DNA of 64,000 nucleotides from Helopsaltes ochotensis (taxonomy: Eukaryota > Chordata > Aves > Passeriformes > Locustellidae): positions 1 through 64,000 of the forward strand of contig VXBM01001077.1 in assembly GCA_013400155.1 (NCBI GenBank), given 5' to 3'. How positions within the stretch are numbered: position 1 is the stretch's first letter; each line of letters opens with the position of its first letter. Position numbers and translations under genes: made by a program. Shown in pieces: positions 1 through 10,900 of this stretch. The notes under the pieces were generated by a model. It worked only from the letters and a program-made list of their open reading frames with translations. It had not been told where the DNA came from and ran no database searches.

Positions 1-1322
1 AGTTCAGTGATATTATGCTGGGGTTGTTTTGGCAGTGGGAGCCAAAGGCAGCAGTGAAAGACCTTGCTTAGCAAAATCCCTGTAGTACAGGTTCATTTAC
101 TGCCAGTAAATCAGCTGGGTCTGACATCTCCTAATATTTATCCGTAAAGATGACACAAAAGGCAGCTAGAAAGCAGAGGCTGGGCTGCTGGGTTTTTGTG
201 CAGGCAGCATCCAACTCAAACTAGCTTCATTTCAAATTCAAGGTTACAATCCTTTTAAAACAGTTGCTCAGAGACACTCAAAATATAATCAGCACTCTTC
301 TATGCCTACTTTTCTGCTGTTAATGTGTTTCAGAGCTTATACTGCAACAGACACAGTCACTGTAAGTCAACCCTGTAAATAAGGGCAGCATTCTGCACAA
401 CCCGTACTTTAAATGATATTTATACCAATTGAAATATATTTCATTAGTGTCAACAGAGTATATTTCATGTAATAGATCAGTTTCTGTTCATTTTCAAGAC
501 ACAGAAAACCAGTCATGTCCAGCAACTTGATGACTGCTACATGTAATTAAAGTAGCATTAGCATTTCTGTCCCTAATATCTTAAGCATTTTTAACAGTAA
601 CTTTCATAGTGCTTTAGAAATTAAGCTATAGGGGTAGAAGAATAAAAAAATTAAAAGGAGACCTCCAACTGTTACAGCTACTCTATAGCTTTCACAGAGG
701 AAGCAGATTCCTGTAAGTTATCATTCAGGCAACACTAGTGTGATGAGCTATTTACACAATTTATACTGACTAGAAGAGTAAAATTGCAGTAAAATATTAA
801 AATACAAGCCTGTAATGTTAATGATCCCTCGTTAAGAAAAAGAAGACACAACTTGTTTCATCTGGGAATAGTCACAATATTATTAAACTGTGAATACAAA
901 CTTCAAACAGGATCAAACAACATTTTTGTCTTTCAAATTACAGCACTTGCCAACACCCTGAGCAAGTCCCTATTCACCTTAAGAACTTTTGCTTACAAGC
1001 AATTAATTACTGAAAGTCGATTCTCAATCTGTGCTGTTAATGAGTCTTAGAGTACCAGTTAGATCAATATTGTCTTGATAAATTTCCATTTTCATTTGAC
1101 TAAAACTAGGATACCATTTATGCCCTCGGAACTGCAAAAACAAGCACAAGTAGGTCTACTCATTAACCTGGCATCTAAAAGAACTTGCACTACTCTCAGC
1201 CACTGAAAGAAAGAACCCAGCTAAAACTCATGTTAAAGCTTTTCAGATGAGCTTATGCTGCAGAAATCACACCCTTGATTTTTGCCACCACAGTAACGTG
1301 CACAAATGTATTTCTCCTGCAG
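1..1322. other. AT-rich flank with no recognisable gene
   Basis: I see no convincing exon, RNA gene or repeat here. The stretch is AT-rich and stop-rich in all frames. If the exon starting at 1,323 is real, this is the intron before it, because a polypyrimidine tract and CAG acceptor lie at 1,311-1,322. Any earlier exons of that gene must be very short or lie outside the window. Confidence 0.5.
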
Positions 1323-1885
1323 GTGGACATGAGTCTGTTCTGCCAGAATCAATGGTCAACCCTGTTCTAATTAATAAGAAAGTTAAAAGATCAAAGTCAT
1401 GTAGAGGAGATGTGCCTGTCACACTGGAGACAATCAACAGCGGCAACCCAGAGGACAACTTGCTATGGCGCGTCCACCTGGGAGCTCACCGCCTGGGGCA
1501 GGCCCCTGGGAAAGGAGATTCCCGGCATCTTTCCCACTGCAACAGCACACCATGGAGTTTTGACAACCAGAGACTGATTTCAAAGGGAAACGGCACACCA
1601 CAGACCGAGGAACCAGCTGGAGCAAGTGAACAGTCTGAGCTCAGGCAATTGGGAAGCTCAAGCGTGTTGAACGGTCTCAGCAAAGAGAACGGCTGCAACA
1701 TTTCAAGCTCCTGCCAAAAGCCTCCTCTGAAATCAGCCACTGCAGCACTTTGGGCACATCAGCAGATTTCTGCTGCAAAATGCATGCCAGCCTGCAACAA
1801 ACTGAACTTTTACCCTTTCCCAAATAGGAAAGGGCCCAGAATTTCTGAAGCTGCAAGGAGGCTTGGGTTATATGTCTCACAGTGA
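1323..1885 (+). CDS. Candidate 3'-terminal coding exon of an unidentified gene
   Basis: An open frame of about 187 codons runs from a good splice acceptor (TTTCTCCTGCAG ending at 1,322) to a TGA at 1,883-1,885. The first two bases complete a codon begun in an earlier exon. The open frame continues upstream into the acceptor, but the first ATG there (1,247) lies in likely intron. The stretch is clearly more GC-rich than the DNA around it, as coding exons are. The product would be hydrophilic and probably disordered, rich in Ser, Asn, Gly and Arg. It has a basic patch near its start (INKKVKRSKSCRG) and a distinctive C terminus (FPNRKGPRISEAARRLGLY). I do not recognise the family. No membrane segment or catalytic motif is visible. 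An AATAAA lies 225 bases past the stop, as expected for a last exon. The alternative is a chance open frame. Confidence 0.5.
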
Positions 1886-2109
1886 AGATATTCAGTAATA
1901 CCTAAAATTTAGTCAAAAACTTGACTAAAACTTAAAATACCAAAGTAGTTACACAGATCAACCTGCTGAGGGTCTATTACTTTTATTAGCCACGGAAGAT
2001 TCTGACTATATAATCTTCAATATCTTTATAATTTTTAACGTATGATTTCATCATTCACATTCATTTTAAAGATATTCAAGATAATTTCTGATATGTTTTT
2101 TAATCAATT

Positions 2110-2115
2110 AATAAA
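2110..2115 (+). terminator. Candidate poly(A) signal for the unidentified plus-strand gene
   Basis: A canonical AATAAA lies about 225 bases downstream of the TGA at 1,885, in AT-rich DNA and followed by T-rich sequence. It would give a short 3' UTR. In DNA this AT-rich a chance match is possible, so support is only positional. Confidence 0.35.
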
Positions 2116-2139
2116 ACCTCTGCTCATACCTATTGTTAT

Positions 2140-4704
2140 TTAATGAGACTTAGTAAATATAAATCCTCTCTGATACGTAAATTTTATCATAATATATTTT
2201 TGGTTTCTATCTATTCCCAGTGGTTCACTAGAAAACTAATGAGGTTACCCCTTCTGCAAGACCTTTAGAGGGAGGAGACCCTCTCTTGCAGGTGCTTTTC
2301 AATGACACAAACACGAGCTCTGTATCACCCACTTCTGGCTTCATGTGCTCAGACAGGTCTCTTTTTCAAATGTAGGCTTCACAAAAACTGGAGATGGGAA
2401 ATCTCTCCCCATTTCATAACGGGTAGCCATGGGACATCATAGTAACTGGGTTTTTTTTTTCTTCACTGTAGTTCATAATTTAAAGAATGATTAGAGGAAA
2501 AAAAAAGATAAAGCGTAGATATAACTAATAGGTATTACAGGGAAAAATACTAGATAACAATTAGTCCACATGAAACGAGAAATTACCTGGAAGGAAATAC
2601 TTCAAAAACTTCATTGTCCTTTGATTGATTTAGTTATCTTAATTAAACACGGACCTTGAAAACCTTGTTTTTAAAGTCAGTGCAGATTTATGCATGGACT
2701 AAGTAACTAACTCCTTTGTAAACTCTTTCATACAAACACTTTGTCCTCTCCTCAGGCTTCTCTAGCATATTACTGTGCTTTGTACTGACTGGAACTAATT
2801 TAGAAAACGCAGTTTTCCTTTGGAGAATCTTTCAATTTAATTTCCAAGGACATTATGAAAGAGTATTTCCAGTAAGTTTTCACTTGTTAGTGGAGTAATG
2901 AGAAAAATTGCTATACTAACATTTCGAGAGAAAATTAGGGGTTTTTTCCTAAAGCAGCTGTAGTGAAAATGAAACAGAAAAATAAGAAAAAAGCCTAAAA
3001 CTTCAAATACTAGAAAGTCTCACTTCTGAAGGGCACCCAATCTGCAAAACCTTTCAACTTCTTCATATTTGGCCATGATGGGCAGGAGCTGTCATCACTG
3101 TTACCACAGATGTAGCCAAGTTTCAGCACTGAACTCAAGACTGCCATAAAGCAAGTTTACTGTGAGTTTATCAGTAGCCAAGCCTGACTGATTTATGCAC
3201 GTGGGGGAACATGGAATCCTGAAATTCTAGTTCAGTGTCTTGCTCACAAGCCCATGATCCCTCTGAGGTTCCCATCTCCAAAGCTGGAAACGGGACCCTC
3301 ATAGTAGTTTGCCTGACTTCCTAAGGACAATGTTATTCCCTTCTAGAATAAATCACACTGCTGAGCAATTATTTCAGTCGCACATAAATAAAATAGAGTA
3401 AAACAGAATGAAATCCTTTTGCTGCTGGGACAGCATGCTGCTGGTCACGTGAAAGAATTTGCCCACATGAGTAACTTATAAACTTTTCTTTTAATGGGTA
3501 ACGCCAGTTACATCTTTTACAGGCACCAAAAACATTCCAGGAACAAGCCCAAACCCCCTGAGAACTTCAAATACAAAACACAGTATTGAGCAGCCCATGT
3601 TGTACAGCCAAATCCCTGAAGCTTCATATCCTGCTCCCGTTCCAAGACATTTTGGGGTCTAGAAGTGACACTGAGCCACAGTCAGACTGAGGTGGTGTTT
3701 AGCACCAGGTGGTGTTTAGCACCAGGTTTTCCACACCCCTCCATGTACTCTTCCAGCCCAGTCTCTGAACCCAGGTTAACTTCTGACAGCCCCACAACCA
3801 GGCAAGACCCTGCACATCCCCACTGATGGGGAAATACAAACTCTAAATCTTACTCCCAACACTGCTGCCTCCAAAAAATACAGAAAAAAAAAAAAAGCCC
3901 ACCTGCACACTTCTGCCTCACACACAGAGAGGTGGCAGGTGAGGGGTGGCTGCAGAATGCTCACCCCCACCCAGCCCCAGCCTCTCCTGGAGGGACAGTC
4001 CCTCAGGCAGCCTTGGGGACCCCCACCATGTCCCAGGGATGAGCCACCAGATACTCTGGAGCCAGAAGCTCCTGCTGTTGTCACAGAGCTGGATTCATCA
4101 ACTGGTGTGTGACAAGCCAATAATTACACACTTGAGAGAGACATTATTTATTTCAGAGTTACACAAGCCTGGGTGCTAGTGGTCTTCCACAAATCAAGCA
4201 CACTCACTACCAAAACTTTTTACTATTTATACATTTTAGCAAAAAAGCCATTATTGTTCATCTGCTACAAGTTAGATAGTTCTTTTCTTAATTAGTATTA
4301 TATCTTCTACTGGTTAATGATTCTCTCGCGTCTTATGCTTTATTAGCATCTTTTCAGTGTGCGGGTTCCTTGGGTAAGTATTTGTGATGTGTCCCTGCCA
4401 GAATTACCTTCTACCCAGTTGGAGCTGATTTCAGCACATTCACTTGAGTTAGTTTTATTTGTTTCTTCCTTATCTTGGGAGTTCTGCCAAATGTCCTTGT
4501 GGCCTGTAAATTTGGCATTCTTTGTGTCCCCTATCAGTAGTAGCTCTCTCTTCCCAAGCTTTGTTAACCTTCCCCAAGGTCTGGGAATCATTGAAACATG
4601 TTCAAGCCCTAACCCTTAACACGGCAATTCTCCCAATAATTCATTTATTTTTCTAACATCTCGGTGTCACCTAGAACTTGTAAGTTGCTGTTTCATGTTG
4701 TGTT
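2140..4704. other. Intergenic DNA without identifiable genes
   Basis: No open frame here has credible splice sites or recognisable protein similarity. The stretch holds only a short tandem duplication at 3,691-3,724 and a few homopolymer runs (for example at 2,451 and 3,885). Frames of 80-110 codons near 3,776-4,120 and 4,343-4,619 overlap on both strands and look like chance. Confidence 0.5.
3691..3724. repeat. 17-bp perfect tandem duplication
   Basis: The 17-mer GGTGGTGTTTAGCACCA occurs twice with no gap (3,691-3,707 and 3,708-3,724). It looks like a recent replication-slippage duplication in intergenic DNA. No function is suggested. Confidence 0.9.
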
Positions 4705-5030
4705 ATGTCTCACAGAACCACAGAATGGGTCAGGTTGGAAGGGGCCACAGTGGTCTTCTGGTCCCCGCTCCCTGCTCAAGCAGGACCACCCTAGAGCCCT
4801 ATTGATTCTGGAATATCTCCAGTGAGGGAGACTCCACAGCCTCTCTGGGCAATCTTTTCAGGGCTCAGTCACTACTCAGGGAAGAAGTTTTCCCTCGTGT
4901 TCAGATGGAATTTCCCGTGCATCAGTTTGTGCCCGTTGGCTCTTGTCCTGTTGCTGGGCACCACCAAGAAGAGCCCGGTCCATGCTCTTGGCACCCCTCT
5001 TTAGGTACGTACACACCTTGATGGGGCCAA
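4705..5030 (-). mobile_element. CR1 LINE 3' fragment, minus orientation
   Basis: The stretch starts with CACAGAACCACAGAATGGG and continues GTCAGGTTGGAAGGGGCC. This is the reverse complement of the avian CR1 3' end. It continues with the usual CR1 text (CTGCTCAAGCAGG, a block on first-rank 'CTCTGGGCAATCTTTTC'). It is diverged and truncated at its 5' end, as most avian CR1 copies are. Its inner end, near 5,030, is estimated. It abuts a second fragment in the opposite orientation. Confidence 0.8.
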
Positions 5031-5281
5031 TCTCCACAGGACCAGAGGACACGGCCTTAAGCTGTGCCAGCTTTTGGGTGGATATTTGGAGGAATTTCCT
5101 CATGGAAAGGAAGATTATACACTGGAACGGGCAGCCCAGGGAGGTGGCACAGATGTTTAAGGATAAAGACAGGACATGTCACGCAGTGCCACGGTCTGGT
5201 TGACATCGCGGTGTTCCGTCAGACTCAATGACCTCAGAGCTCTTTTCCAGCCTGACTGACACTGATTCTGTGATTCTGTGT
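5031..5281 (+). mobile_element. CR1-type LINE 3' fragment, plus orientation
   Basis: It contains GGGCAGCCCAGGGAGGTGGC near 5,130 and CTCAGAGCTCTTTTCCAGCC near 5,234. It ends in two copies of ATTCTGTG at 5,265-5,280, the typical CR1 3' tail. It lies head to head with the preceding minus-oriented fragment. Its tail ends only about 50 bases before the NUB1 CpG island begins. The subfamily cannot be named by eye. Confidence 0.75.
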
Positions 5282-5329
5282 TTCCTTTCCTTTTCACTAG
5301 GTTTGAAAGCTAGCCGAGACCAAACGCCA

Positions 5330-5780
5330 CAGAACACCCCGAGCTAAAGGAGCTGGGGCACACGGCGCGTCCGGCAGCGGCCACGCCCCGTCGTGAGGGC
5401 AGGGCGCGGACATGGCGGGCGGGGCGCGGCTTCACCCGCGTCACAGCCGTGTCCCTGGGCCTTCCGGGCTGCCGTAGCCGCCGCTCCCGAGCCTCTCCCT
5501 CAGGGACGGCGGCCCTCGCCTCCCTCCTTCCTGGGAAGCAGCTCAGGGAAGCAGCTGCGTCGGCCCCCGAGCTTCCCCCGGCGGCGGCTGTGCCGAGCCT
5601 GCGGGGCGCAGGTGGGTGCCCGGGGCCGGGGCCGTGCTGACGCCGCCGCGGGGACGGCGGGGACCGGCGGTGGCGGCGCTGCCCGGGCACGGGAGGCGCT
5701 GGATGTGCTGCTGGCCAGGGATGAGGATGCCCGGGCAGCCCGGGCCCGCGGGGATGGGGCTGCCGGCCCTGTGGGTGTGC
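5330..5780 (+). promoter_or_regulatory. NUB1: NUB1 CpG-island promoter
   Basis: GC and CpG content rise abruptly after about 5,330 and stay high to about 5,780, against AT-rich flanks. No TATA box is evident, as is usual for broadly expressed CpG-island genes. An ETS-like core (CCGGAAG on the minus strand) lies at 5,461-5,468. The non-coding first exon of NUB1 is placed inside this island. The start of transcription cannot be fixed by eye. Confidence 0.75.
5400..5611 (+). other. NUB1: NUB1 exon 1, non-coding (5' end approximate)
   Basis: A good donor (CGCAG|GTGGGT) ends the proposed exon at 5,611. The first coding exon has an acceptor one base before its ATG, so an upstream non-coding exon is required, and this is the obvious candidate in the island. 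A short upstream frame (ATG 5,412 to TAG 5,475-5,477, 21 codons) would be included if transcription starts before 5,412. The 5' limit is a guess. Confidence 0.55.
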
Positions 5781-7813
5781 TCCTAACGCCGCTTCAGCGC
5801 TTCCCCTCCGTCAGCCGAGGAGAAATGTGTCAGGGCTGTGCCTGCCTCCTTCTTAGGGAAAATTGGGGTGTCTTGCTTTGTTATTCAGTCGTTCCGACAA
5901 TCCCCTGTTCCTTCCATCGACAATCTGCCTTTTGAACCTGGTTGCTGCGTCTTATGTCACGCATGTTACTCCTCTTGCTTTATTTCACGTATAAGGCAAA
6001 CTGGCCTTGGAGGGTGACATTTTATTTACAAAAGCTGAGTCTTGCATTGGGAGTGTTTCTGGGGAAATACCCCCGCTTGTTTACTCAATGAGTTTTGGTA
6101 AAGTCCCTTTAAACTCATACCGAAAGTGAAATTGCGTCAGGAGTGCTTGTGGCGATTCGTGGCTGATGGAAGAGTAAGTCACAAATGTTTTTGCTATGGA
6201 TTCGAATGCAATTTAGTGATGGTGTGATGAAATTCATTGTAAGTGTTAGAAATGTTGCATATAAAATCTTAGGTTTTGTGTTTGTGAAAACAAAAGTTTA
6301 TTTTTTTTTAAATAGAGGGTTTGTAAGAATAAGTTTAATTGGAGACGACAGTGGTGTTTCCTGTTTTGATCGCTAAATTGGAAATCACTAACTTACCAGG
6401 CTACAGTATTGATAAACAGATGAATGACCAGTTTAAACATGTCACCTGTATTTACAATTCTTAGTCTTAAGCATAGATTGCAATTTTAAATTTTATCTGG
6501 GTGACCCAAAACCACGATTATCTGTTTTTGTAAATGTTAAGTAGAATTGTGGCTCCAAATTGGGTCTTCAGCGTAACTTAAAAGTGGGGAAATGATGGTT
6601 ACAGGCTGTTCATGAGAATTCCCTGGTGTGTTTTGGGAAAGGGGGAAAGCTGCATTAATAGCTACAGTGCAATGTTTTGAAAATCGAGTGGTTTTGTCAC
6701 TTTTAGCTTTGTAAATGCCATTGTTTGCCTTGGCTCTAAAATAATAGCAGCGGCATCCCAGCAGGAAAAAGAATGTCTGTTTGTCTCTGCTAGATTTGAC
6801 AGACACTGTGCAAATTACAGCAATCCAGCTGGAAGCGTTGTTAAACCATCCACTTGCCCAGTTCAGCCTCTGACTCCCTTTTAGAGGACACTGTTGTTCA
6901 GTGCAGCTTCCAGGGAATTCTTTTTTGCTCAATAAAACTGGGCTTGAGGTAAGGCTAACCGGTAAACTTACCACCTATCAGATATTTGCCTGCTTTTTTT
7001 CCCCCTCAAATAGTGTTTTGCTGAGCTAGGAGCAGTTTTTGAAACTGGGGGAACTCTTGCCTTTTCTCCTGACAGCTGTGTGCCAATAAGCAAGAATGAA
7101 AGATGGAAACCACTCTGAAAGAAAAGTGAAACTGATGAATCAGATTTCACAGCCACCTCAGTGCGTGTATGCCAACATCTTCAATGATTTCTGTGTAATT
7201 TAAAGGACATTTTCCATATGATTCCCAGTGTCCAAGAGCCACAACTCTCCTCTGCTTTATCATGCACCTAGAGTTTGTTTTTTTCTGTCGAGACCTCTGC
7301 ACCCACCTTTCCTTACCCTCTGCGTGCATTCCCGGGTTTCTGGGGTGTTTGATTTTTTCCCCAGGGACATGCTGATTAACTCAAAGTTTCCTGCTTTGTC
7401 TGAGCTGGGTCAGAAGTGGTGGATTGAGCAGCTGCATCCAGAGCAGGGCAGAACAACTGAATTGTCAATTTTGATTTATTGATGCTTTCTGCAATCCCAG
7501 TTCACATGAGGGGATGGGAAGAGGTTTAATTTGTCTTGAAATGGCGGGGCCCTTGTAATTTATCCCTACTCCAGTCAAATTTCACCCTCTTTTCAATAAG
7601 TTTTTTCCCCCATTTTTTCTCATAGTTTGGCCTCAGTTTCCCCTTCCCACCAAAATGCATGGAATGCCTTTAATACTCATCATTTATTGCAGAATTCCAA
7701 AATGTTACTTGGACTTCTTGAAAAGCAGAATATCTTACTACAGGAAAGCTATATTAAAGGATTGTTTATTTTTCTCTCTTCTCCCTTCCTACTGTGCTTT
7801 TTATTTTAAAAGA

Positions 7814-7930
7814 ATGGCGCAAAAGAAATATTTGATTGCAAAACTGACAAGCTGCTTAAGAGAGGACAAAATTCAGCTATGGAAACCGCCATATACAAAT
7901 GAAAAAAAAGAAGCTGGTGAAGAGATGAAG
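7814..7930 (+). CDS. NUB1: NUB1 coding exon 1 (start codon)
   Basis: It encodes residues 1-39. The acceptor AG is at 7,811-7,812, so only one untranslated base precedes the ATG. MAQKKYL and REDKIQLWKPPYT match the known N terminus, which fixes the start. The donor is GTAAAT. Confidence 0.95.
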
Positions 7931-10900
7931 GTAAATATTTTCTCTAAACTGATGTCATACGTCTTCTGTGTCATACTGCTGCTGCATTTCCCCAGTTTTT
8001 CTTCTCATTTTCTCAGGAGCTTGTACAGAAATATTCATCCAAGCTGAATATCAATCAGAATGACACAGAGAACATGCTGGAAGAAATACGCTGTAAAGCA
8101 ATTGAGCGTGGGACAGGAAATGAGAATTTTAAAGTGACTGGGATTGCAAGACTTGATATATATCTGCCTCGTAGAAAAGTGAGTAACACTGCAGAAAAGT
8201 CTGCATAAGTAGTAAGTACTACTACAAAGAAGTACCTTGAGGTTTGAGTTCTAGATCTGTGTCTGTGCAGATATTTTCACTACAAATTTTTCAGGTGTTT
8301 TGTGTGAGAGACCTGTGTCAGGTATATAAAAAATGGGGAGGGGAGAATTACATGTTTTAGTTTCCCAGGTATATGGGAATATCGTGGCAAAGGAATATAG
8401 TATTGAGGAGATGAGTAATTTTTCCCTATAGGATTTAATGCCAAATAGTCGTTCAATTAAGACAAGTAAATTAGATTTAAGTGTCTATTTCAGTTTGATT
8501 CCTTCTGATGTAACTGCTCGTATTAGCAATAAAGAACAGATGTATTTTTTCAGCTGTAGAATACCTGAAGTTGATTCAGCATATTAATGTCACTTGAACT
8601 TGGAAATGAGAGGCAGAATTTCTGCTGTGATGGCACTCAACTGTTCCCTTCGTAGAATTACAGAGTCACAGAATCATTGAGGTTGGAAAAGACCTCCAAG
8701 ATCATCAAGTCCAATCTTCACCAACCACCACCTTGTGTGCTGAACCACGGCACTCGGTGCCTCTTCCAGTTGTTTTTTGAACACTTCCAGGGATGGAGAT
8801 TCCACCTCCTGCCTGGGCAGCCCATTCAAAAGCTCAGCCTTTAGAGCAGGCTCCTGAAAGCTTCTCCAACAGAGAACTGAATTAAGTTTTGCCCCTTTAA
8901 AGTCTGGTTTCAACTTATATTTTCATGCATAAAATACTCTTGTAATGAAAAATAATTACCTGGGCTAAAGGGTAGAGAGTTTTAAGTGATTGCCATGCAG
9001 TTAAAACGACCAAATAGTTTCATAATTCTACTTTATAGTGCTGCTGGGCAAATAGAGGAATGAATTAATTTAAAATTCCAGCTTATCTAATCTGGAACCA
9101 GAGACACTAATAGGAATTAATCATAACTCAGCCAGTCACAGGTGAGTGGCATAATTGCAAAGCACAGTTAAGATTGGAGGTACATAATTAAAATAATTTA
9201 AATTGTTTGGTTCTGAATTTGGATTTATTTAATTCTGAATATTCTGCTGTTATAATGCTTATTTTTAGCAGTAGAGCAAGTGCAGAACTGGAAATTACTA
9301 TGTGTGTCAAGCCATAACCCTCTAAATATGATTGTTATTTGGAAAAGAAATGCTATTGTAGAAAGTTAATCAAGAAAATGTCCAAAGTATCTTGATCTCA
9401 TGCTTTTCCTTCCCTCTTTCTTCTCCCCACCCAATATAATTACTGCAGAGCAGGAAAATCCCTCTGGAAACCAGTCTGTTCATCACAGGCAAAGAGCTCA
9501 GATCCCAGTAAGTGCAGTCACCCTTTGTGCATCTCTCATGAGACACCACCCTGTCATAGAGCATTTTTTAAAAAATGAAAAAAGCCCACATTTTTTTGTT
9601 TGATTTAAGCTTTTTTTTTAGCATGTATTCTCTGAACAGGATGTCCAGTGTCCCTGTAGAGCAGTTCTTTGTGGGAACAGCTGTGGTTTAACAGATGGAA
9701 AACAGGAAAAAGATAGTTCTGTGTAAATCCCCAGCAAAGTACCAGTGTTCCAGATCTGTAACCAGGAAGATTCTCTGAACAGTGAACATTACCTTCTCTT
9801 TCTTTCGTGTTTTTAAGCCTAAAGACATAAGATTCTTTTCTGTCTGTTTTGCTTTTCCCTTTTTTGTGTCCCAGGTTTTCTCTATACAGTACATAAAGCC
9901 CTCTGATGATGTTATTTTACTTCTAGCAGCCTTTTGTAGCAGAAATTTTAAGCCATTTATAAGCACTATTTTTTAGGTTTTATTGCTGTTGTAACAACAA
10001 CGTTGTATAACCTTACAAATTTGTGTTCATGGATTAAATTATTTATTTCACAGGATAGCACAGGAATATTCATTACAAGAAAATGCTGTCAAAATAATAA
10101 TAAATAAGAAGCAACTTGATCTGGGTATGTATCTCTAGTTAAAGATACTTTTATGATAATTTTCTAGTTTTCTGATTCTCAGAGGAAAAATTGCCTTGCA
10201 ACTCTATTAGATATCAGAATTTTCCAAAAAACAGCTGTTATATTTGTCAGGTTCAGCTTTACAGGAAATGTATTAAATTATAATAATCCAAATTCTTAAA
10301 TAGAATTAGATCGATTAAAGGAATACTGTAATGAATGTAGAAAATCTCCTTTTCTAGTGTTGAAACACTGAAAATGCACATTTAAGAGAAACTCTAAATT
10401 TCTTCAAAACCCCTATTTTATAACAGCACTTTCAAAGGTTTTTTGTAATGCTTTGCCCATGCTCAACCTGTCAGACATGTGGGAAGTGATGATACAGCTT
10501 TTTCTTTGCTGATGGCCCTGGAATATATCAGAATTAGAGCCACAGAACTGACAGAAGGAACTTGGATTCAGTTCCTCTGTCCTGTACTCTTGCGGAGTAT
10601 GATCCTGGACATGTTCTTATTGCAGTTTTTTGCCCGAAGATCAATAAACAGAAATAGAAATAACGGCATTTTTTGAATGTTTGGAAAAAAACAAGGAAAG
10701 AAACATACCAGTCACTTCAAAAGCATTTTTAAGATGCAAGTCTGATTCTGAATTTTGCTGACTGTGTCAGTAATTTTTAGGGGTTTTGGCTGAGTTCTCC
10801 GGTCTTGCAATGTCAGTAGTTCCGGTAGTTGAATGATATTAATCACTCTCTGTTTCGCAGGTAAAACCCTTGAAGACCAGGGTGTCACACACAATGCAAA

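Noticed and set aside
5393..5935. 180-codon open frame in the NUB1 promoter island
   Set aside because: Low-stop GC-rich sequence, Ala/Arg/Gly-rich, starts with GTG and crosses the exon 1 donor; no family resemblance.
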